Source: Planctomycetota bacterium (GTDB taxonomy: Bacteria > Planctomycetota > Phycisphaerae > Phycisphaerales > UBA5793). From it: DNA of 64,000 nucleotides. Shown here one piece after another: positions 19,255 to 28,857 of this stretch. Position 1 is the first letter of the stretch; each line of letters begins with the position of its first letter. The stretch spans positions 1-64,000 of the forward strand of contig CAUJHZ010000063.1 of the NCBI GenBank assembly GCA_963205185.1, read 5' to 3'. Position numbers and translations under genes: made by a program. The notes beneath the pieces are model-generated. The model was not told where the DNA came from, searched no databases, and worked only from the letters and a program-made list of their open reading frames with translations.

Positions 19255-20804
19255 TCAGCGAGGCGCAGTTCATTCTGGGCGGCGCGGCGGCTTCTGGTCT
19301 GCTAATCGCGGCGGCAATGCGCGGCGGCAAGACGCCCGGACGGAAATGGTGCGCTCGCTGCCGCTACAGCCTCGATGGCGCCGCCGTCGATTCGCAGCGG
19401 TGTCCCGAATGCGGGTCAAGTCTCCGCGCGTATGACGCGGTGGTGTCTCGCAATCGCGCGCCTCGGCCGCGCCTGCTCAGGCTCGGCTTGGTGGTGCTGG
19501 CGATCACCGCAATCACGCTGGGTGTGCGCCTCGTCCAGCGCATTGATCGCGTCAACTGGACCGCTCACAAGCCCGTTGCATGGCTGGCGTTTCGCGCCGG
19601 CTCCGGGCGCATCGCGGTTGCTCAGGCCGCTCTGGGGGAGCTGAGCCGCCGAGCAGATAGCGGCGGCATCAGCGATGAAGCCCTGGCCGAACTGGCGCGT
19701 CGTGGCCTGGCCTTACAGGCGGACGCGGCCGCTGAGTGGGAGCCGCTCTGGGGGACGTTCATCGAGCGGGGCATCACCCGATCGCTGTTGACCGATGACG
19801 AGCGCCGGGAATACCTGCAGCGGTGTCTGGAGTACTCGATGGCGCTGCAGCACTCGGGACACCGCCAGGGCGTTTCCTTCGGTCCGCAGCGCGACCAGGA
19901 ACTCGAAGCACGACGGCGCAGCCGCGAGCCGCTCGACGTGGCGAGGCACGATCTGATGGATGTCGAGTTTATCGTGAGTCCGGAGCGATTCGCACAGCGG
20001 TCCCGGCTGGCTCTCGATGTGCGTTGTCTGAGCGCGACCATCGGCGATTGGGCGTGTCCCGACTTCCCGGTCCAGCGACCCTCAGCCTCAGTCATCAGCA
20101 GTTCGATCTTCCGCAGTCCCATGCGAGCGAGGCGGATGTTCTGGATTCCGATCGCGGTCGAGCCGGGTCGATACGAGGTGACGCTGCGTTGGGAAGTTCA
20201 GGTGCGGCTTGAGGACGAGCCGCCCGAGACGGCGATCACCGAGGTCTTCGACTTGCGGGACGCCGTGGTCGTGAGCGAGCCCCGGGAAGGATCCGTGCCG
20301 ATCGAAACGGATGCCGCGGCTACGGAAGTGCTTCGCAGCGCCTTCGCCGCGAGCGCTCTGGGCTTTCGGTCCTACCAACTCACGCAGCGTCGCAAAGATG
20401 TCGTGTCGATCGTCTACTTTCGGTTCGACTGCGGTCCTCACCAGCGGCTCAAGCCTGAAGAGCCTCTTGCTCCATTCAATGGATCGATCGATGTGGAGAT
20501 ATCGAGTCACGGCGAGCAGTTGCGCCGAGTCGGAGCGCATCTTCCGGCGGGGTGGGTGTCGTTTCTGGTGGATGATGATCGTTTGGCGTCGGTCGACGTC
20601 GAGGTTCACTACAGCAGGACGAGCACCTCGCTGGGCGTGGGCACGGGTCTCGGTTTCGGCCCTCCGCAACAGATTCCGCAGCCATACTGGATGGGCCCGC
20701 CCTTCGAAGTCCGTGATGTGCCAGTCACATGGTTCAATACGATTGATGACGTGGATCTGAGCGAAGACGAACTCGAATCGATACAGCGCGCCGAACCGAA
20801 TTAG
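19251..20804 (+). CDS. Zinc-ribbon membrane protein, array member 4
   Basis: The start is ATG 19251 in an ATGA overlap with member 3. The 517-residue product has an N-terminal helix, ribbon CARC with RCPECGSSL, second helix, VNWTAHKPVAWLAFRA, AEWEPLWGTFIERG, EPGRYEVTLRWEVQV, WMGPPFEV and the C-terminal VTWFNTIDDV. It is the longest of the first five members, with an insertion between the WEPLWG segment and the beta domain. The function is unknown. Confidence 0.78.
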   Translation: MISEAQFILGGAAASGLLIAAAMRGGKTPGRKWCARCRYSLDGAAVDSQRCPECGSSLRAYDAVVSRNRAPRPRLLRLGLVVLAITAITLGVRLVQRIDRVNWTAHKPVAWLAFRAGSGRIAVAQAALGELSRRADSGGISDEALAELARRGLALQADAAAEWEPLWGTFIERGITRSLLTDDERREYLQRCLEYSMALQHSGHRQGVSFGPQRDQELEARRRSREPLDVARHDLMDVEFIVSPERFAQRSRLALDVRCLSATIGDWACPDFPVQRPSASVISSSIFRSPMRARRMFWIPIAVEPGRYEVTLRWEVQVRLEDEPPETAITEVFDLRDAVVVSEPREGSVPIETDAAATEVLRSAFAASALGFRSYQLTQRRKDVVSIVYFRFDCGPHQRLKPEEPLAPFNGSIDVEISSHGEQLRRVGAHLPAGWVSFLVDDDRLASVDVEVHYSRTSTSLGVGTGLGFGPPQQIPQPYWMGPPFEVRDVPVTWFNTIDDVDLSEDELESIQRAEPN

Positions 20805-20841
20805 CCGCGATTGCTCCTCTGTGTCCCGCTGAACAAGACCC

Positions 20842-22281
20842 ATGCCCGACTTCCTCACCATTCTCTTCATCGGTCTGGCGGCGCTGGGGGGCTGGCTGCT
20901 CGCCATCGGCTGGCGCGGCAGGCGCGTGGACAACCATCCGTGGTGCCGCAAATGCCGCCGCGACCTGCAGAGCGTCTGGCCCGGCGCGGCGAAGTGCCCG
21001 GAATGCGGCGTCGATCTCGAACGCATCGACGCCGTCGAACTCGGCCAGCGCGCCCGCCGCCCGGTGCTGGCGGCGCTCGGGGCGCTCATCCTGCTCTGCT
21101 GGGCCGGCTGGCTCGGCATGGGACTCTGGCGATCCGTCAAAACCGTCAACTGGTCCGACCACAAGCCCGACTGGTGGCTCATGCGCGAGGCGCACTCGAG
21201 CGACGCCGAGACGGCCGCCGCCGCGCTCAAGACTCTCAGGGCGCGCATGGCGAATGACGAACTGAGCGAGGCCACCATCGCCCGCCTCGTGCAGCATGCA
21301 TTGCAGATGCAGGCGGACGACTCGACGAATTGGGAACCCTTCTTCGGCCAACTCATCGAAGATGCGTGGATCGACGGCGCGCTCACGCCCGAACAGTGCC
21401 TCGCGTTCGCCCAGCGCAGCGCCTTGTTCGCGTTCGCGCCGGCATCGGAGGTCGTGCGGCAGTGGGATCTGAGTTCAGTCAAGCTCGAGTGCATCGACAC
21501 GCGAACCGGCGGAGGCGAACTCTTCTACACCATCTCTCCTTCATCGCTCACGATCGGCGAGCTTGACATTCCCTTCGACCCGAGCGAGAGCAAGGAGATG
21601 CGCGTATCGCCCCGGCCGGGACGGCTGGACTTCTCTCTGCTGCTTCCCGTCGCGGCGGCGCCCGGCGAATACGAGGTGCGCAGCACGTGGCGCGTGCAGG
21701 CGCAACCCGGCAAAGCCCCAGGCGCTGCGGCGACGTGGGACATCGAGCTGGCCGCGCCGATCAAGGTGCTGCCGCCCGATGCTGATGCGCCGGTGCTGGT
21801 CATCGGCCCGGATGCCGATGAGCGGCTTCTCGCCTGCTTCCGTTTCGAGGCGATCGGTTTTCGCCTCAGTCCGTTCAGCGACGGGCGCGCTCAGGCTGAC
21901 GTGGCGGTGCTCGGCCGGACGAGCGTCTTTCCGTTCAGCGCCGAAGTGGCGATCGCCGGCCCCCGACCTATCACCCAGCGCGCATCGAACATGCGGTTCA
22001 TGGTCGGGCAGTCGTATCGCGGCGTGATCGTCGTCCCCCGCCTCTCCGACAAAATAGAACAGGTCGAGTTGACCCTCGCGCCGAACATCGGACGCGGGCG
22101 CAGCGCCGAGTCCTGGCAATTGCAGCAACTCTGGTACGGCCCGCCGCTGTCAATGGGCCCGATTGCAGTGACGTGGTACGACTCGATTGATGATCCGAAT
22201 CTGCCCGAGGACCTGCGCCAGCGCTGCATGGAAAGCGGCTGGCAGCCGGTGACGCCAGACCCCACCGAGCCGAGCCAATGA
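20842..22281 (+). CDS. Zinc-ribbon membrane protein, array member 5
   Basis: The 479-residue product is the closest relative of member 6. It begins MPDFLTILFIGLAALGGWLL, then WRGRRVDNHPWC, the ribbon (CRKC, KCPECGVDL), a second helix, VNWSDHKPDWWLMREA, NWEPFFGQLIEDAW, APGEYEVRSTWRV, WYGPPLSM and VTWYDSIDDPNLPEDLRQR. This copy is the best reference for the family motifs. A palindrome at 22291-22316 follows its stop. Confidence 0.8.
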   Translation: MPDFLTILFIGLAALGGWLLAIGWRGRRVDNHPWCRKCRRDLQSVWPGAAKCPECGVDLERIDAVELGQRARRPVLAALGALILLCWAGWLGMGLWRSVKTVNWSDHKPDWWLMREAHSSDAETAAAALKTLRARMANDELSEATIARLVQHALQMQADDSTNWEPFFGQLIEDAWIDGALTPEQCLAFAQRSALFAFAPASEVVRQWDLSSVKLECIDTRTGGGELFYTISPSSLTIGELDIPFDPSESKEMRVSPRPGRLDFSLLLPVAAAPGEYEVRSTWRVQAQPGKAPGAAATWDIELAAPIKVLPPDADAPVLVIGPDADERLLACFRFEAIGFRLSPFSDGRAQADVAVLGRTSVFPFSAEVAIAGPRPITQRASNMRFMVGQSYRGVIVVPRLSDKIEQVELTLAPNIGRGRSAESWQLQQLWYGPPLSMGPIAVTWYDSIDDPNLPEDLRQRCMESGWQPVTPDPTEPSQ

Positions 22282-22290
22282 ACGGGCCGC

Positions 22291-22316
22291 CAAAAAAGTA
22301 CCTGGTACATTTTGTT
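22291..22316. other. Imperfect palindrome with A-rich and T-rich arms
   Basis: CAAAAAAGTACC is followed by TGGTACATTTTGTT, an imperfect palindrome centred on CCTGG. It lies 10 bases after the stop of array member 5. The arms look like a weak bidirectional terminator, but the stem is short. The rest of the 285-base gap before member 6 contains a degenerate hairpin repeat around 22464-22490 (ATGCC, GCAGGCATGACG). Confidence 0.45.
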
Positions 22317-22566
22317 GAGATGGGGACGGACGGGACGCGTTTGCCATGAGTCAGTCATTCACCACCGTCTGGGACCTCGTCGGCGCGCTGGCCATCCTCG
22401 GTGCGACCGAACCCCTCCGCGAGTCACGCGATAGGCCATCCTTCCTGTGCACACTCGACTCGATGCCCTCTTGCGCAGGCATGACGATCGAGTGAGTCGC
22501 TGCCCTTCGCCGCCACGGGCGCGCGGCGGCGATAGTATCGAGACGAGTGATCCGACCGGCGAATCC

Positions 22567-24087
22567 ATGCTCGATCTCCTGACCATACTGTTTGTCTTCC
22601 TCACGCTGCTCGGTCTCGCGCTGTTCACGCGCGGCTGGCGGGGCCGGCGACTGGACAACCATCCCTGGTGCCGGGCGTGCCGGTTCAATCTGCAGGGACG
22701 CTGGCCGGGCGCGAATCGGTGTCCCGAATGCGGCGCCTCGCTGGAAACCATTGGCGCAGTCGAAGTCGGACAGCGCCGGCGGCGCTGGATGCTTTCCGCC
22801 ATCGGCCTGCTCCTGCTCATCGGATGCGGCGTCTGGTTGAGCCGAAGCATCGTCCAGACGGTTGGCCCGGTGGATTGGATGCAATACAAGCCGGACTGGT
22901 GGATCGTGCGGAACGCGCATTCGGCCGATGACGGCACAGCCGACGCGGCGCTGGCGGAACTCGTCAAGCGCATCGACGCTGGTGAACTCAGCAGCGCGCG
23001 CCTGGCCGCCCTTACCGCCGACGGGCTGGAACTGCAGGCGGATGAAAGCGCCGCATGGCGCGCCGGCTGGGGGGATGTAATCGAAGCAGCGTGGAAGAAC
23101 GGTTCACTTTCATCTGAGCAGATTCTCAAGTACGCGCAGCATGCGGTGGACATCCAGATGGTGGCCGAAGCGCCGAAGGTGCGGCGATGGGAGATCGCTC
23201 GCGCCGGGCTGCAGCCGACGCTGCTCCGCACGGGTAGCGGCGACCTGACACTTCAATTGTCGATCGTGGATCAGTCGTTTGGCGGCATCGAACTTCGCGC
23301 CAATCCCGATGAGGGCGCGCTGTTCACCACACTGCGCGCGACTACCAATGCGCTGATGGCCACAACATTCGCTGTGCTGCCCGAGCCGGGCGAGCGCGAA
23401 TTGAACATCACCTGGAGCGCGACGCTCGCGCCGCGCACCCAGTCATCCATGGTCAGGCCGCTCACGGTGCCGTCGCCGGCGACTTGGGACATGCCGCTCG
23501 CGACGACAATCACCGTGCTCCCGCCCGCGGATGGCGCCGCAGAACTCGTGACCGATGAGGCAGTGACCGCAGCTCTGCGAGAAAGCATTGAAGTGCAGGC
23601 CATCGGTCTGCGCGTGCCACCTCCGGTCATGGGCACGCCGAGCGGCCGATCCGTCGGCGGGCGCATTGTCGTGCTCGTCACCTGGCGGAACGTGCCGATC
23701 GCGGCTCAACTGCAACTCGTGACGCGGCATTCCGGAATGCCATCTGGGAGCAGACAGGTGCCGTTGAACCTGCAGCGAGGCTCGTCAATGCAGGTGCGGC
23801 TGTTCATCCATCCTCACCCCGATGACGAGCCGCAGTACATAACCGCTCAGTTCACAGCCGATGTCAACAAGGCCACCGGTCGAATGTTCCCTCAGCAGCA
23901 CTCAGATCAGACTTGGTACGGCCGGCCCATCGAATTCAGCGACATTCCTGTAACCTGGTATGACACGGCCGACGATCCGCAAGTGCCGGCCGATTTGCGC
24001 CCGATTCTGACTCAGCCGCAGGGTGGAGGTCCACTGCCCGGCACATTTGAACGCGGAACGATACGGCGCAGAGCGGATGGGCCGTAG
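22567..24087 (+). CDS. Zinc-ribbon membrane protein, array member 6
   Basis: ATG 22567 is chosen because the paralogs begin the same way (MLDLLTILFVFLTLLG); an upstream ATG at 22447 reads through repeat sequence. The 506-residue product has the helix, WRGRRLDNHPWC, the ribbon (CRAC, RCPECGASL), a second helix, VDWMQYKPDWWIVRNA, AWRAGWGDVIEAAW, EPGERELNITWSA, WYGRPIEF and VTWYDTADDPQVPADLRP. A 285-base gap separates it from member 5, so it may be transcribed separately. Confidence 0.8.
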   Translation: MLDLLTILFVFLTLLGLALFTRGWRGRRLDNHPWCRACRFNLQGRWPGANRCPECGASLETIGAVEVGQRRRRWMLSAIGLLLLIGCGVWLSRSIVQTVGPVDWMQYKPDWWIVRNAHSADDGTADAALAELVKRIDAGELSSARLAALTADGLELQADESAAWRAGWGDVIEAAWKNGSLSSEQILKYAQHAVDIQMVAEAPKVRRWEIARAGLQPTLLRTGSGDLTLQLSIVDQSFGGIELRANPDEGALFTTLRATTNALMATTFAVLPEPGERELNITWSATLAPRTQSSMVRPLTVPSPATWDMPLATTITVLPPADGAAELVTDEAVTAALRESIEVQAIGLRVPPPVMGTPSGRSVGGRIVVLVTWRNVPIAAQLQLVTRHSGMPSGSRQVPLNLQRGSSMQVRLFIHPHPDDEPQYITAQFTADVNKATGRMFPQQHSDQTWYGRPIEFSDIPVTWYDTADDPQVPADLRPILTQPQGGGPLPGTFERGTIRRRADGP

Positions 24088-24156
24088 ATTCAGTTTCCCA
24101 CGAGTCGTACATCGCCATGCCTGCGCAGGCCGTCGTGGCACTGCGCGTATCCGTGC

Positions 24157-25272
<1,116 letters not shown>

Positions 25273-25450
25273 CGGCACAAGGATAGCGCACGATCGGCCG
25301 GCGATGGGCGGGCGCGGCGAGACGAGGGGGGATGCTCACGGTGGCATGGGCAGCACAAAACGCCTACCCTTGCGGCCCGACGCGGCGTGTGGCTGCGGCG
25401 GGGTTTTTCGGCCTCTCGGCCGCCTGTCCGGCTTCGGTTGGGCCTCGCGC

Positions 25451-25864
25451 ATGAAATTCAACCTCGTGGACAAGGTGATCGAGCAGACCGAGCAGCGCAT
25501 CGTCACCGTCAAGGCCGTCACCATCGCCGAGGAATACCTGCAGGATCACTTTCCGACCTATCCCGTGCTGCCCGGCGTCCTGATGATCGAAGCCCTCGTC
25601 CAGGCGGCACGGCAGATGCTCACGCCGGTCAGCGGCGACCCGCGACTGGTGCTCGGTGAGGTCAGGGCCCTGCGGTACGGAAGTTTCGTGCGGCCGGGCG
25701 AGGCGCTTAAGGTAGAGGTGTCGCTGGTCAGTCAGGAAGACGGGCGGTACAACTGCAAGGGCGTCGGCTACGTGCTGCGGCCGGGCGAAGACAGCCGGGC
25801 CGCCGAGCCCCCGACCGCCGTAAGCGGGCGATTCAGCCTGCGGCCGATCCGCGCTGCGTCCTGA
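25451..25864 (+). CDS. FabZ-like 3-hydroxyacyl-ACP dehydratase
   Basis: The 137-residue single hotdog-fold protein has the FabZ catalytic pattern DHFPTYPVLPGVLMIEALVQ, which includes the active-site His and Glu. It would dehydrate 3-hydroxyacyl-ACP to trans-2-enoyl-ACP in type II fatty acid or related lipid synthesis. ATG 25451 gives the canonical length. It is followed after 53 bases by an acyl carrier protein and then by a second FabZ-like gene, suggesting a dedicated acyl pathway. Confidence 0.88.
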   Translation: MKFNLVDKVIEQTEQRIVTVKAVTIAEEYLQDHFPTYPVLPGVLMIEALVQAARQMLTPVSGDPRLVLGEVRALRYGSFVRPGEALKVEVSLVSQEDGRYNCKGVGYVLRPGEDSRAAEPPTAVSGRFSLRPIRAAS

Positions 25865-25917
25865 TCACAGACCAGGCGCAAGAAAACACGAGTGAGAGAC
25901 AACGGAGCAATTGCCCC

Positions 25918-26301
25918 ATGGATCGCGATGAAATCTACGCCAAGGTGACTGAAGTTCTCGTCGAGGCTCTGGGCGTCGATGAAGATGAAGTCAGCCCCAG
26001 CGCCACGCTTACCGGCGACCTCGGCGCCGAGTCGATCGACTTTCTCGACATCGTCTTCCGCCTCGAGAAGACCTTCGGCATCAAGATCGACCAGGGTGAA
26101 CTCTTCCCTGACAACGTCGCCCAGAACCCCGACTACGTCGAGAACGGCCAGGTGACGGCCAAGGGCATCACCGAACTCAAGGCGAAACTGCCCCACGCCG
26201 ACTTCTCGGGCCTCGAATCCGATCCCTCCGTCGAAAACGTGGGCGAGGTGTTCACCGTTGATGCGGTCGTCAAGTTCGTTGAGAAGAAGCTGAACAGGTA
26301 A
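25918..26301 (+). CDS. Elongated acyl carrier protein
   Basis: The 127-residue product has an ACP fold in its first 60 residues, with the phosphopantetheine attachment serine at S39 in LGAESIDFLDI (a variant of the DSL motif). It is about 45 residues longer than a usual ACP; extra sequence (about 64-105, including VTAKGITELKAKLP) precedes the final helix FTVDAVVKFVEKKL. Similar long ACPs sit next to FabZ-like genes in other planctomycetes, as I recall. It probably carries acyl chains for the flanking dehydratases. Confidence 0.88.
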   Translation: MDRDEIYAKVTEVLVEALGVDEDEVSPSATLTGDLGAESIDFLDIVFRLEKTFGIKIDQGELFPDNVAQNPDYVENGQVTAKGITELKAKLPHADFSGLESDPSVENVGEVFTVDAVVKFVEKKLNR

Positions 26302-26335
26302 GCCGCGCGCGGCCGGGCGTCGCAACGGGTGGATC

Positions 26336-26854
26336 ATGCGCTGGTCGTGGATCGACATCATCACGGACGTCGAAAAAGGCAAGCGGCTGGTCGCGATCAA
26401 GAACGTCTCGATGGCCGAAGATGTGCTGCACGATCACTTTCCTGCCCAGGTCGGGCCGGCCGGGCAGGCGCTCGATCCCGCGCCGGTGATGCCGGCTTCG
26501 CTGCTCATCGAGGGCATGGCCCAGACCGCCGGCCTGCTCGTGGGCTACACCGGCGACTTCGAAGAGAAGGTCATCCTCGGCAAGATCGTCAAGGCGACGT
26601 TCGAGCGCGAAGTCACGCCCGGCCAGACCGTGCGCTTCGAAGCTCATCTCGAACGCATGGACCCGAGCGGCGCCAACACCACGGGCACGATCACCGTTCT
26701 CGATCACAGGACGGGGCGCCACGAACACGTCGCACATGTCGAACTGATCTTCTCGCACATCGATCAGAACATGGCCGGCACTGAGTTCCCCGAAGAAAAC
26801 TTCGTCTTCACCGACAACTTCCGCTCCCTGCTCCGCGCTGCCGGGATGATCTGA
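26336..26854 (+). CDS. FabZ-like hotdog dehydratase, second copy
   Basis: The 172-residue hotdog protein has the active-site region DHFPAQVGP, an insertion of about 11 residues, then PVMPASLLIEGMAQTAG, so the catalytic His and Glu are kept but spaced further apart than in standard FabZ. It probably acts on ACP-bound 3-hydroxyacyl or related substrates. It starts 34 bases after the ACP gene. No ketosynthase or reductase is adjacent, so the cluster is not a complete elongation module. Confidence 0.83.
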   Translation: MRWSWIDIITDVEKGKRLVAIKNVSMAEDVLHDHFPAQVGPAGQALDPAPVMPASLLIEGMAQTAGLLVGYTGDFEEKVILGKIVKATFEREVTPGQTVRFEAHLERMDPSGANTTGTITVLDHRTGRHEHVAHVELIFSHIDQNMAGTEFPEENFVFTDNFRSLLRAAGMI

Positions 26855-26906
26855 ATCTAGTAGCCAGCCTCCGCTGTCGCATCGATGATCCGGGAGACCT
26901 CTCCAG

Positions 26907-27395
26907 GTGGCTCAGCGAAACCCGGTTCCATCTCGCAAGCGGCAGCGAAGCCTGATTGTCATCGCCCTTGCCACCATCGCGGTTGTCGTGGCCGGCTTGC
27001 TGTATCGCTTAAGTCAACCTCGCGACATCGTGGATCTGGTGCGACGACGCGGTGCGCCGACGCTCGTTGCGCGGACCGTGAATCTGGAAATCTGGGACCC
27101 TGACTCGACATCCGTCATCAGATCGCGCCAACTCACGGTCGAATCACCGCGGGATTGGTCGGATCAGTTTGTCCCAGCCGCTGATTGCACCTTGGTGTAT
27201 TGCGACAATCGCAGTTTCATTACGTACTGGGAGGCGTTTCGCGATGGCGAGATACTCGCCCGGCACGCGGCAACATTCGCGCTTGGAGAGCGAGTGAAGG
27301 CGAGATGTTACGAGGTTGGCGCTGATGGCGTGGTCAATCGCAGTTGGAGCGCCACATTCACTTTCGCGTCGTTCAGGAAAGGCAACGGGCAGTAG
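26907..27395 (+). CDS. Small membrane-anchored exported protein
   Basis: The 162-residue product starts at GTG 26907, with CGGGAGA nine bases upstream. A basic N terminus (SRKRQR) precedes one hydrophobic helix (residues 15-33), then an exported region of about 125 residues with two cysteines and beta-like sequence. No family was recognised. It follows the FabZ-like gene on the same strand after 52 bases. Confidence 0.6.
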   Translation: MAQRNPVPSRKRQRSLIVIALATIAVVVAGLLYRLSQPRDIVDLVRRRGAPTLVARTVNLEIWDPDSTSVIRSRQLTVESPRDWSDQFVPAADCTLVYCDNRSFITYWEAFRDGEILARHAATFALGERVKARCYEVGADGVVNRSWSATFTFASFRKGNGQ

Positions 27396-27759
27396 GTCGG
27401 CACAAGCCTCTGCGCAGGCCCAGCGCTCATCCGGCGCGGCGATTCGCAAATCAACGAGGCCGAAGGCAGCCGCGCCTGTGAGGAAGCGGTATTGGGCGCG
27501 TGCGCGCGGCGGGTGAGCGAAGTCGTTGGGCGCGCCGTCTGCAGTCTTCATGTATGGCATGGCCTTGCGCTTCGCGTGGCTATCCCGTGCGTTCCTCGAC
27601 GTACGATCCCGCCTGCTCGCCGGAGCATAGCGACGCGAAGCCCCGCGCGCTTCGATCACATTCGCGAAGGCTGGTATCCGGCGAGCGCCGCTTCCTCACA
27701 GGTGCGGCTCGTCTCGGCCCGCGGCCCCGTGTCTTTCTGCGCCTCCGCGTGAGGCGACT
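27396..27759. other. Gene-free spacer with an inverted repeat
   Basis: No gene is supported here. CCGCGCCTGTGAGGAAGCGG at 27470-27489 is matched in inverse orientation by CCGCTTCCTCACAGGTGCGG at 27688-27707, with one mismatch in 20. Both arms resemble the GTAAGGAAGGGTCTTCGCC core of the 107-bp repeats at 55.9-57.1 kb, so they may be diverged copies of that family. Confidence 0.6.
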
Positions 27760-28857
27760 CTACTCCCCGATAAACTCCGCGAGGCTCTGGCGGCCGGCGA
27801 CGGTGATCGTGATATCCGGCGAGATGAGTTCGAGTTGTCCGCCGTCGCGAACGATGGCCAGGTGGGTGCTCGTGTGGCCGAGGATCAGATCGGATGCGGC
27901 AGCGCCGGTCGAGTCGCCGCGCAGCAGGAGGCTGCGCTGCTGATCCACCTGCGAAGCGATGCAGTTGGTCATCGAAGCGGCCGTGAACAGAGCCGCGATC
28001 GCGAAGCCGCACAGCACCAGCGTCAGCGCGCGGAGCCAGAGCATCCAGCGCAGGCGCACCGCCACGAGCAGCCAGACCACCGCGGCCGCCAGCGCGATGA
28101 GGTCGACCCCGGCGGTGATGCGCACCGACTCATGCCACGGCGCGAAAGCCTCGGCCGTCCACGGCATCACTTCTCCCAGCGCCGCCTGCGAGCGCGCGAT
28201 GACCCAGACGATCTGAGCGATGCTCACGAGCGCACACACCACCAGCCCCAGCGCCGCCGCAACGCGTGCGGTCGGCGAAGGTTCCGCGACGTCGCCGCTC
28301 TCATCGATCGATCGATTGCCGATGAGCGCCAGCGTCAACGCGCCGGCGCCGGTGACGACGAGCAGCATGGCGAGCATGAGCGAAAGCGTGTCGGCCAGTC
28401 CAGCTTCGAAGATGCGCAGCGGGGCGGCGAGGATGAGTTGCACCCCGTCAGTCAGGCTCGAGCCAAACTGCCTCTGCAGGTCGGGCACGCCGACGCTCTC
28501 GGCAAAGCCCTGGCGATAGCCGATGAGTCCCGCGAGCGGCACGGTGACGAGGGCGGCAGCAACGATCATGAACGTGCGCAGCCATGCGGCCAGCTCGATC
28601 ACCACCGGCGCGGGTTCGCCGGTCTGCGTCGGCGGAGGCGGGGCCTTGCCATCAGGGGCGGGGCGCGACCAGATGTAAACGCGCATCGGCGTGGCGGGCC
28701 GGCTGCCGCGCCGGATGCGCACCGCCGGACGCGGAGTCGTCGAAGCCGCATCGTTGGTTCGCTGAGGGTTCAAGCGCAGGGCTCGCTCATTGCTGCTGGT
28801 CGCATTGCTCCGATCCTTTCGCCCCGCGGAAGCGCGAGGTTCAGGCGAATTGCTCAA
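27760..28857 (-). CDS. Polytopic membrane protein of unknown function
   Basis: The frame has about 365 residues from TTG 28857, which overlaps the previous stop as TTGA; ATG 28686 (MRVYIWSRP) is an alternative start. The first 90 residues are polar and proline-rich, followed by four to five hydrophobic segments and a short polar tail. No domain was recognised. Its overlap with the upstream zinc-ribbon gene suggests a two-gene operon. Confidence 0.65.
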   Translation of the reverse strand: MSNSPEPRASAGRKDRSNATSSNERALRLNPQRTNDAASTTPRPAVRIRRGSRPATPMRVYIWSRPAPDGKAPPPPTQTGEPAPVVIELAAWLRTFMIVAAALVTVPLAGLIGYRQGFAESVGVPDLQRQFGSSLTDGVQLILAAPLRIFEAGLADTLSLMLAMLLVVTGAGALTLALIGNRSIDESGDVAEPSPTARVAAALGLVVCALVSIAQIVWVIARSQAALGEVMPWTAEAFAPWHESVRITAGVDLIALAAAVVWLLVAVRLRWMLWLRALTLVLCGFAIAALFTAASMTNCIASQVDQQRSLLLRGDSTGAAASDLILGHTSTHLAIVRDGGQLELISPDITITVAGRQSLAEFIGE

